Shown: piece after piece, positions 1 to 5,258 of the stretch | Numbering within the stretch: position 1 is the stretch's first letter | Layout of the letters: every line of letters starts with the position of its first letter | Assembly (NCBI GenBank): GCA_003447895.1 | Contig: DLYC01000275.1 | Location: 1-6,695 of the forward strand | Length of the DNA: 6,695 nt | DNA from: Lachnospiraceae bacterium | Lineage (GTDB): Bacteria; Bacillota; Clostridia; Lachnospirales; Lachnospiraceae | Reading direction: 5' to 3' | Program-made: the position numbers and the translations under genes | The notes under the pieces: model-generated | Database searches by the model: none | Told to the model about the DNA's origin: nothing | Seen by the model: the letters and a program-made list of their open reading frames with translations, nothing else

Positions 1-911
1 CTCTTGGGCTTGGAGAAGTCGAAGTTGGCCTCGAAGATCTCGTTGGTCTTGAGGTTGATTCCGTTCATCTTGCGGTGCTCTGCACTGGGCATATATTTTA
101 CGACATCATCGAGCAGTGTGTAGACGCCGCGGCAGATGATGCTGGCGCCCATCTCTACGGGAACGATGGAGCCGTCGAGAACCTGGGACCTGACTGCGGA
201 TCTGATCTCTCCCTCGGAGAAAATGTCTCCCTCAAAATAACGCTCCATGAACTCTTCACTTGTCTCTGCGACTGTCTCCATAAGAGTGTCGCGGTAATTC
301 TCAAGATATTCCTGGCTGTAATCGGGCACGTCGCACTCTACAGCTTCCTTATCTTTCCATCTGTATGCCTTCTCGGCAATTACATTGACATATCCCGCAA
401 ACTTCTCGTTCTCACGGAAGGGGAAGTTGAAGGGAGCGATCTTCTTGCCATACATCTCGGAAAGCTTCTCGACTACGGAGCGGTAGGAGACATTGTCGAT
501 ATCCATATCACTTACATAGAACATTCTGGGAATGTTGTATTTTTCACACAGTTCCCATGCTCTCTCCGTACCGACTTCGACACCGGCCTTGCCGGAAATA
601 ACAATGATGGCTGCATCAGCAACGCTGATAGCTTCCTCGACTTCACCCACGAAGTCAAAGTATCCGGGAGTGTCCAGAATGTTGATCTTGCAGTCCTGCC
701 ACTCGATCGGAATTACAGAAGTCTTGATTGAGAATCCTCTCTTCTGCTCCTCCTTTGTGAAGTCGCTGACTGTGTTTCCGTCTTCGACCTTGCCCATTCT
801 GGAAGTCAGCCCTGCCAGGTAGCACATAGCCTCTGCCAGAGTAGTCTTCCCGGCGCCGCCGTGACCCAGAAGAACGACATTTCTGATCTTATCGGTTGTA
901 TAAACTTTCAT
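1..911 (-). CDS. EF-G-like translational GTPase (EF-G2/FusA2-like), N-terminal part, cut by left edge
   Basis: The 303 codons present are the GTP-binding domain of an elongation factor G-like protein; EF-G family members are usually about 680-700 residues, so over half lies outside the window. The P-loop is GHGGAGKT (residues 16-23). A switch I-like stretch EEQKRGFSI lies at 54-62 and G3 is DTPGYFDF at 80-87. The position of the usual NKxD G4 motif reads VSDMD (133-137), and a G5-like MGAS is near 254-257. Two canonical residues are therefore changed: the catalytic His after DTPG is Tyr83, and the Asn-Lys of G4 is Ser-Asp. I recall similar changes in EF-G2-like proteins of Lachnospiraceae, so this is probably a family trait rather than damage. 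The start is ATG at 911, seven bases after GGAGG. Closeness to TetM-type ribosome protection proteins was considered, but the GHGGAGKT and DTPGY signatures favour an EF-G-like housekeeping paralogue. Its exact role on the ribosome is unknown. Confidence 0.93.
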   Translation of the reverse strand, partial: MKVYTTDKIRNVVLLGHGGAGKTTLAEAMCYLAGLTSRMGKVEDGNTVSDFTKEEQKRGFSIKTSVIPIEWQDCKINILDTPGYFDFVGEVEEAISVADAAIIVISGKAGVEVGTERAWELCEKYNIPRMFYVSDMDIDNVSYRSVVEKLSEMYGKKIAPFNFPFRENEKFAGYVNVIAEKAYRWKDKEAVECDVPDYSQEYLENYRDTLMETVAETSEEFMERYFEGDIFSEGEIRSAVRSQVLDGSIVPVEMGASIICRGVYTLLDDVVKYMPSAEHRKMNGINLKTNEIFEANFDFSKPK

Positions 912-918
912 TTCCAGA

Positions 919-923
919 CCTCC
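919..923 (-). promoter_or_regulatory. Ribosome binding site of the EF-G-like gene
   Basis: On the minus strand GGAGG is followed by seven bases and then ATG at 911. This is canonical Shine-Dalgarno spacing and fixes the start codon. Confidence 0.85.
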
Positions 924-986
924 ACTATACCTAAAATTAGAGCATTTGCCGTGAAGCAGCATGCGCCACAACAAACAGTCCAGTAT

Positions 987-1015
987 ATTTTAACAATTCT
1001 CACACTTCTTTACAA
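987..1015 (-). promoter_or_regulatory. Candidate sigma-A promoter of the EF-G-like gene
   Basis: Read on the minus strand, TTGTAA (1015-1010) and TAAAAT (992-987) are separated by 17 bases. They match the -35 and -10 consensus at 4 of 6 and 5 of 6 positions. Transcription would start near 980, giving a leader of about 70 bases before the ATG at 911. The surrounding DNA is AT-rich compared with the genes. No riboswitch-like fold was evident in the leader. Confidence 0.55.
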
Positions 1016-1043
1016 GCAATATATCATGAAAATTGTCGAAACG

Positions 1044-1070
1044 AGTTTATGGTGCCAGGCACCATAAACT
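1044..1070. repeat. Palindromic repeat copy 1, core GGTGCC-A-GGCACC
   Basis: A perfect inverted repeat with 13-base arms (1044-1056 and 1058-1070) around a single central A. The arm is AGTTTATGGTGCC. The same core recurs at 1101-1113 and, with a G centre, at 1136-1148. This copy lies just upstream of the candidate EF-G promoter. Confidence 0.85.
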
Positions 1071-1091
1071 TTCTGTAAACAGAGTTTATAA

Positions 1092-1122
1092 AAATTTAAT
1101 GGTGCCAGGCACCATAAAATTT
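1092..1122. repeat. Palindromic repeat copy 2, core GGTGCC-A-GGCACC
   Basis: An inverted repeat with 15-base arms (1092-1106 and 1108-1122) and one mismatched pair (1098 with 1116). The core is identical to copy 1 but the AT-rich flanks differ, beginning AAATTTAAT on the left. The symmetrical flanks extend the stem in each copy even though their sequences are not the same, which suggests selection on the fold or insertion of whole hairpin units. Confidence 0.85.
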
Positions 1123-1126
1123 GCGC

Positions 1127-1165
1127 ATAATAAACGGTGCCGGGCACCATAGGGGCCCGGCACCG
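1127..1165 (-). terminator. Terminator-like hairpin behind the HerA-like gene, containing repeat copy 3
   Basis: Bases 1135-1145 (CGGTGCCGGGC) pair perfectly with 1155-1165 (GCCCGGCACCG) around a nine-base loop. On the minus strand the stem is followed by TTTATTAT (1134-1127). It begins 14 bases after the stop codon of the ATPase gene, where an intrinsic terminator would sit. The left arm and loop include a third GGTGCC-G-GGCACC palindrome (1136-1148), so two alternative folds are possible. The U-tract is interrupted, so efficiency is uncertain. Confidence 0.65.
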
Positions 1166-1178
1166 GCTGTGTCTTTGA

Positions 1179-2843
1179 TCAGCGTCCGAAGAGTGTATTG
1201 AGGATTCCGCGCCCGAGGCTTGCGCCGAGATTTCCTCCGAGTGTCTGTCCGAACTTTCCTCCGATCGTATTGCCGACCGTCTTTCCGACTTCTCTTCCCA
1301 CAGTGCCTGCCACTGTGCTTCCGACAGACTTGGCCGCGCGCTTCTTGGCCGCCGCCTCCTTTTCAGCCTGTCTCTGCGCCTCTTTCTCCGCCTTTTCAGC
1401 CGCTCTCTGCGCCTCTCTCTCCGCCTTCTCAGCCTCCTTCTGGGCGGCCCTGGCGGCAGCCGCTTCCTCTTTTTCTTTCTGCTTGGCCAGCGCCGCGGCC
1501 TCCTTGGCTTCCTGCGCCTCTTTTCTCAGCCTCTCTGCCTCCGCCTCTTTCTCCAGTCCCAGTCTCTCCAGGATCTCGAAGGCGGATTCGGGATCTACCC
1601 CTTCCGCGTATTTGGGATAGAGAACACTCGCCCTGATCGCGGCCTCTCTCTCGTAGTCGCTGACTGAGCCCATGCGGCTCTGAGGCGGAAGGACCCTCGA
1701 TTTTTGCGCGATGCCCGGTGTGCCGTCCTCCTGGAGGAAGGAGATCACCGCCTCGCCGGTTCCCAGCTCCATGATCGTATCATAGGTGTTGAAGGCCGGA
1801 TTCTCGCGGAAGGAGTCGGCGGCCGCCTTCACTGACTTCTGGTCGGCAGGCGTATAGGCGCGCAGCGCGTGCTGGATCCGGTTGCTGAGCTGCGCAAGCA
1901 CGCCGTCCGGAATATCTCTGGGGTTCTGCGTACAGAAGTAGACGCCGACGCCCTTGGAGCGGATGAGCTTTACGACCTGCTCTATTTTCTCAAGGAGGGT
2001 CTTGGGCGCGTCATTAAACAGAAGGTGCGCCTCGTCAAAGAAGAAGACCATCCTGGGCTTTTCGGGATCGCCGACTTCGGGAAGCTTTTCAAACAGATCC
2101 GAGAGCATCCACAGAAGGAACGTGGAGTAGAGCCTTCCGCTGTTGATAAGGCTCTGGCTGTCCAAAATATTGATCATGCCTTTCCCGTCCACCGTCGTGA
2201 TCAGGTCATTGATATTGAGGGCGGGCTCTCCGAAGAAAGTCTCGCCGCCTTCGATCTCCAGCGCCACGACCGCGCGAAGGATCGCTGCTATGGAAGCCGG
2301 GCTCATCTTTCCGTATTCAGCTTCGTACTCCTTGTGGTTGTGATTTACGTGGTTGAGCATCGCCTTCAGGTCCTTCGAGTCGATCAGAAGAAGGCCGTTG
2401 TCATCCGCGATCTTAAAGACTATAGAGAGAATATTGCTCTGCAGTTCATTGAGCCTTAATATACGCGCAAGAAGGAGCGGTCCCATCTCCGAGATCGTTG
2501 TTCGAAGCTGTATGCCGTTCTGTCCGTAGATATCCCAGAAGGTGACGGGATATCCCTGATACCGGAATCCGTTCTCCGAGAGCCTGAATCTCTCGATCCG
2601 GGCCCGCATATCCTCGCTGTCGGTCCCGGGTGCCATCATACCCGCAATGTCTCCCTTGACATCGGCCAGAAATACAGGGACACCCATATCGCTGAAAGCC
2701 TCAGCCATGACCCGCAGGGTGACCGTCTTTCCGGTTCCTGTCGCGCCCGCGATCAGGCCGTGCCTGTTTGCCTTACGGGGTAAGAGATATATTTCCTCAT
2801 CTGCATCATTTAATGCCAGCCAGACTTTTCCATCCTTATACAA
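1179..2843 (-). CDS. HerA-like / DUF853 (YjgR family) P-loop ATPase
   Basis: Predicted ATPase of the DUF853 branch of the FtsK-HerA superfamily; members are widespread and poorly characterised, so a specific substrate cannot be given. Numbering from the TTG start (554 residues): Walker A GATGTGKT at 33-40, conserved FLADVKGD near 58-65, Walker B MVFFFDEAHLL at 265-275 with Asp270 and Glu271, a sensor-like CTQNPRDIPD at 304-313, and a possible arginine finger region SNRIQHALRAY at 320-330. Residues about 426-505 form a charged Ala/Glu/Lys/Arg-rich coiled coil. The last 45 residues carry glycine at every fourth position from 516 to 544 and end in NTLFGR. E. coli YjgR is about 500 residues; the extra length here is in the coiled coil. 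The TTG start has GGAGGG seven bases upstream. The ATG at 2858 has no Shine-Dalgarno and would add five residues, and the resulting TTG N-terminus (M-Y-K-D-G) resembles what I recall of family members. It is transcribed alone. Confidence 0.93.
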   Translation of the reverse strand: MYKDGKVWLALNDADEEIYLLPRKANRHGLIAGATGTGKTVTLRVMAEAFSDMGVPVFLADVKGDIAGMMAPGTDSEDMRARIERFRLSENGFRYQGYPVTFWDIYGQNGIQLRTTISEMGPLLLARILRLNELQSNILSIVFKIADDNGLLLIDSKDLKAMLNHVNHNHKEYEAEYGKMSPASIAAILRAVVALEIEGGETFFGEPALNINDLITTVDGKGMINILDSQSLINSGRLYSTFLLWMLSDLFEKLPEVGDPEKPRMVFFFDEAHLLFNDAPKTLLEKIEQVVKLIRSKGVGVYFCTQNPRDIPDGVLAQLSNRIQHALRAYTPADQKSVKAAADSFRENPAFNTYDTIMELGTGEAVISFLQEDGTPGIAQKSRVLPPQSRMGSVSDYEREAAIRASVLYPKYAEGVDPESAFEILERLGLEKEAEAERLRKEAQEAKEAAALAKQKEKEEAAAARAAQKEAEKAEREAQRAAEKAEKEAQRQAEKEAAAKKRAAKSVGSTVAGTVGREVGKTVGNTIGGKFGQTLGGNLGASLGRGILNTLFGR

Positions 2844-2850
2844 TTTGCTT

Positions 2851-2856
2851 CCCTCC
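2851..2856 (-). promoter_or_regulatory. Ribosome binding site that favours the TTG start of the HerA-like gene
   Basis: GGAGGG on the minus strand is seven bases from TTG at 2843. It overlaps the in-frame ATG at 2858, so it cannot serve that ATG. The bases before the ATG (GCGATGTTGTGA) have no comparable motif. Confidence 0.75.
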
Positions 2857-2932
2857 ATTCACAACATCGCCGGTTAGTGCTGCGCCGGGATCTGCCGGCC
2901 TCATCTGGTGCTGCGGAAGATCCTGCTGCCTC

Positions 2933-2946
2933 TTAGTATACACTAA
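2933..2946 (-). promoter_or_regulatory. Minus-strand -10 element inside a 14-bp dyad (possible operator)
   Basis: TATACT on the minus strand (2940-2935) matches the -10 consensus at 5 of 6 positions, about 90 bases upstream of the HerA-like start. It sits within TTAGT-ATAC-ACTAA, a dyad with perfect five-base arms. No good -35 lies 17 bases upstream, which leaves room for an activator or a weak promoter. Dyads of this form resemble GntR-type operators, but no regulator gene is present in the window, so that link is only a suggestion. Confidence 0.4.
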
Positions 2947-2951
2947 AAACA

Positions 2952-2980
2952 TTGATGGTTGCCATATTTTATGGTAAAGT
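2952..2980 (+). promoter_or_regulatory. Candidate promoter of the plus-strand SGNH gene
   Basis: TTGATG (2952-2957) and TAAAGT (2975-2980) are 17 bases apart, each matching the consensus at 4 of 6 positions, with an AT-rich spacer. A second option uses TTGCCA (2959-2964) with CTTAAT (2982-2987), also 17 bases apart. Either would give a leader of about 40 bases before the ATG at 3032. The promoter lies beside the dyad at 2933-2946, so one protein could affect both directions. Confidence 0.45.
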
Positions 2981-3031
2981 ACTTAATTAGCATTTATCAG
3001 GATTTCATAAGACCAATAAACACAAGTAAGC

Positions 3032-4033
3032 ATGAATAAGAATTTGATCAGAATCTCCGCGTTCCTCCTGATCAGCTGCCTTCTTCTGTCTGCCGCGTCG
3101 CTCCTTTTTGACGGCGGCTACTGGTTTTCGAAGGGCTGGATCTACGACAGAACGTCAAGGTATGCCGCCTTCTCCGAGGAGACGCCGCAGCAGATCGATG
3201 TCCTGAACCTGGGGGACAGCCTCAGCATCTGCGCGATCACGCCGCCGGAGCTCTACCGGGACTACGGCATCACCGCCTACAATCTCGGAATGGATATGCA
3301 GTGGCCTGTCCAGTCCTATTACGCGCTAAAGCACGCGCTCAAAACACAGACGCCCAAGGTGGTCCTCCTCGAGACCAACGACATCTTCTATGACAACACG
3401 CTGATCGCGGAGTGCGAGAAGACTCTCTCGGAGTTTCTGCAGTACCACTTTCAGTTCCTGAGATTCCACAATCTCTGGAAGATCCCCTTTAAGTACAGAA
3501 GCATCCGGACCTACTTCAAGGGCTATACGATCAATGAAGCCGGCTGCCACTACACCTGGGACAAGGGCTACACGTTTGACAACACGGAGCGCTATCCCTA
3601 CACGAAGCAGCAGCTTCTGCAGCTGCTCCGGATCCGGAAGCTCTGTGAGGACAACGGGATCCGCCTGGTACTCTACAGCTCCGCTTCCATCCAGAACTAT
3701 TACACGATGCGAAAGCACAATACCCTAAACGATTTCGTCAGGGACTACGGTTTTGAATTCATCGATGCCAATTCCGATCTGGACATCGTCGGCATCGACT
3801 GGAACACCGACACATGGGACAACGGCGACCACCTCAATCTCCTGGGCGCGAGAAAAATGACCGCTTACCTCGGAAACTACCTGAGTAAGGAGTGCGGTCT
3901 CACCGACCACCGGGGCGACCCCTTCTACAGGAACTGGGACGACATGCTCCCCGTCTACGATGAGGAAGTCAGGAAGATGGAGGGAAAGACCTACGCCGAT
4001 CTGGAGAAGGAACTCGGGTTTCCGAAATACTGA
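3032..4033 (+). CDS. Membrane-anchored SGNH (GDSL-type) acyltransferase/hydrolase, paralogue 1
   Basis: A 333-residue protein with an N-terminal membrane anchor (about 6-26) and an extracytoplasmic SGNH-like domain. Block I is NLGDSLS (59-65) with candidate nucleophile Ser63. A block II-like Gly lies in YNLGMD (83-88) and a block III-like stretch reads LLETND (112-117). The C-terminal catalytic Asp-His block is DNGDHLN (263-269) with Asp266 and His267. Other features shared with the paralogue at 4214-5257 are RFHNLWK (144-150), KGYTIN (163-168), YLGNYL (279-284), DHRGDP (292-297) and MEGK (316-319). Such proteins partner MBOAT transporters in O-acylation of surface polymers (AlgJ/AlgX, PatB, DltD types); enzyme activity and acceptor here are inferred. 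The upstream RBS is weak (AAGTAAG just before the ATG), but no other Met occurs before residue 87. The gene is monocistronic, converges on the MBOAT operon and diverges from the HerA-like gene. Confidence 0.85.
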   Translation: MNKNLIRISAFLLISCLLLSAASLLFDGGYWFSKGWIYDRTSRYAAFSEETPQQIDVLNLGDSLSICAITPPELYRDYGITAYNLGMDMQWPVQSYYALKHALKTQTPKVVLLETNDIFYDNTLIAECEKTLSEFLQYHFQFLRFHNLWKIPFKYRSIRTYFKGYTINEAGCHYTWDKGYTFDNTERYPYTKQQLLQLLRIRKLCEDNGIRLVLYSSASIQNYYTMRKHNTLNDFVRDYGFEFIDANSDLDIVGIDWNTDTWDNGDHLNLLGARKMTAYLGNYLSKECGLTDHRGDPFYRNWDDMLPVYDEEVRKMEGKTYADLEKELGFPKY

Positions 4034-4099
4034 CGCCCGCCCCTTTTCCGCGGCAGGTTTCCCGATCCTTTTCACAGAAGTAAAATAAAGCCAAAAAAT

Positions 4100-4140
4100 C
4101 GCCGGCCCAGTGGTCCTTCTGCGGAACCATCAGGCCGGCG
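4100..4140. terminator. Bidirectional terminator between convergent SGNH genes
   Basis: CGCCGGCC (4100-4107) pairs perfectly with GGCCGGCG (4133-4140). An inner helix forms between TGGTCC (4111-4116) and GGAACCA (4123-4129) with one bulged A. On the minus strand the stem is followed by GATTTTTTGG, a six-T run; on the plus strand by GTCTTTCATTT, which is weaker. It is placed to stop transcription from both the plus-strand SGNH gene and the MBOAT-SGNH operon. Confidence 0.75.
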
Positions 4141-4166
4141 GTCTTTCATTTACTGTACTCTGGTTT

Positions 4167-4211
4167 GCAGTCTTAAGGGCAGATTAGAGATCCTGCTCTT
4201 TTTTTGACTGC
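4167..4211 (+). terminator. Second, plus-strand terminator hairpin with T-tract
   Basis: AAGGGCAG (4175-4182) pairs with CTGCTCTT (4193-4200) with one G-U pair and a ten-base loop, followed by T through 4205. An outer perfect repeat, GCAGTC (4167-4172) and GACTGC (4206-4211), encloses the T-tract. It would stop plus-strand readthrough just before it entered the 3' end of the opposing SGNH gene. Confidence 0.65.
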
Positions 4212-4213
4212 TC

Positions 4214-5257
4214 CTACTCTTCTTTTTTCTTCTCTCTTTCCTTCTGCTTCTGCCACTTCAGCTCGTTCTTGATATCCTGGAAGCTCTTTCCTTCCATATC
4301 CTTGACCAGCTGGTCGTATTCGACGATCTCCGCCTCCCAGTCGGCGTAGGCCGGATCTCCTCTGTGATCGGCCAGATCCGTGTTCTCCTTCAGGTAATTT
4401 CCCAGGTAGGTGACGACCTTGACAGCGCCCGACAGATTCATATGGTCGCCGCCGTCGTTGGTGTTCCACTCCCAGTCGATCCCGATATTCTTCGCTTCCT
4501 GGTTCAAGTCCAGATATTTTATTCCGTACTCCTTGGCGAACGATTCCAGCGTGTGGATCCTGTCCCAGTTGTAATTGTAGGCGGAAGGCATGCTGTAGAG
4601 AATGATCTCGATCCCTCTCTCATCGCAGAACTTCTTGATGCGCTCAAAATAGTAGCGGTTAAAATCCGGAATATCCGACCTGCTGTTTCCCTCAAGCTTC
4701 TGGTCCAGATAATCGATGGGGCCGTAATAGCCTCCTACATTCTGGTTTACCGTATAACCTCTGTGATAGATCATGACACCCGGTCCCTCCACGAAGGGCT
4801 TCCAGATGCTGTGATACTTCAGAAAAGCAAATCTGTGGTACAGGGGCTGCGAGATGACCATCTGCGCGTCCTGATTAAAGGAGTAGCGGAACAGGATCAG
4901 GGACTCCAGGAGCAGATACTTGGGATTCTGCTTCGCGCAGTCCTCAATGACCGCGTAATAGGCCTCCGGCATCCGGATTCCGTCCGCGCCGATATTAAAA
5001 GAGGTAAATCCCTTCTGCCTGTACAGCTCCATCGGGGTAAATCCCGCAAGGCTGAGGCTGTCCCCCATATTGAACACATCGATCGTGTTCTCGGGCTGTT
5101 CCATCATCTGCACCGTTCTGGCGTTCCTGTTCTGGATCAGTTTTTGATCAAACCACTTCTCCACGGTCATCATGCCGGAGAGTATGATCAGGACCAGAAG
5201 AAAGATAGCGCCGAACAGCACGAGTTTTCCGATATTTTTCTTCTTTTTACTCGTCAT
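4214..5257 (-). CDS. Membrane-anchored SGNH (GDSL-type) acyltransferase/hydrolase, paralogue 2, paired with MBOAT
   Basis: A 347-residue protein with a Lys-rich cytoplasmic start (TSKKKKN), one membrane segment (about 11-30) and an SGNH-like domain outside. Block I is NMGDSLS (63-69) with candidate nucleophile Ser67. A block II-like Gly is in FNIGAD (87-92), and the C-terminal block is DGGDHMN (268-274) with Asp271 and His272. Where paralogue 1 has LLETND this protein reads LLESLI (116-121). Shared motifs include KYHSIWK (147-153), RGYTVN (166-171), YLGNYL (284-289), DHRGDP (297-302) and MEGK (321-324). The tail is a run of Lys and Glu. I chose ATG 5257, one base after the MBOAT stop and seven bases after GGGG; ATG 5272 would add five residues and lacks an RBS. 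The tight spacing implies translational coupling to the MBOAT. The expected role is to take the acyl group delivered by the MBOAT and transfer it to a cell-wall or exopolysaccharide acceptor; the acceptor is unknown. Confidence 0.88.
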   Translation of the reverse strand: MTSKKKKNIGKLVLFGAIFLLVLIILSGMMTVEKWFDQKLIQNRNARTVQMMEQPENTIDVFNMGDSLSLAGFTPMELYRQKGFTSFNIGADGIRMPEAYYAVIEDCAKQNPKYLLLESLILFRYSFNQDAQMVISQPLYHRFAFLKYHSIWKPFVEGPGVMIYHRGYTVNQNVGGYYGPIDYLDQKLEGNSRSDIPDFNRYYFERIKKFCDERGIEIILYSMPSAYNYNWDRIHTLESFAKEYGIKYLDLNQEAKNIGIDWEWNTNDGGDHMNLSGAVKVVTYLGNYLKENTDLADHRGDPAYADWEAEIVEYDQLVKDMEGKSFQDIKNELKWQKQKEREKKKEE

Positions 5258-5258
5258 A

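Noticed and set aside
1..911. TetM-like ribosome protection resistance gene
   Set aside because: The GHGGAGKT P-loop and DTPGY motif fit EF-G2-like proteins better, and there is no mobile-element context.
861..1067. 68-codon plus-strand open frame
   Set aside because: It overlaps the start of the EF-G-like gene, its promoter and repeat copy 1, and lacks an RBS and recognisable features.
1044..1165. CRISPR array
   Set aside because: Only three short palindromes with centres 50 and 35 bases apart, no uniform spacers and no cas genes.
1198..1636. Two long plus-strand open frames rich in Ser, Ala and Pro
   Set aside because: They are antisense to the repetitive Ala/Glu/Lys coiled coil of the ATPase gene, which removes stops on the other strand. 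They have no RBS or recognisable domain.
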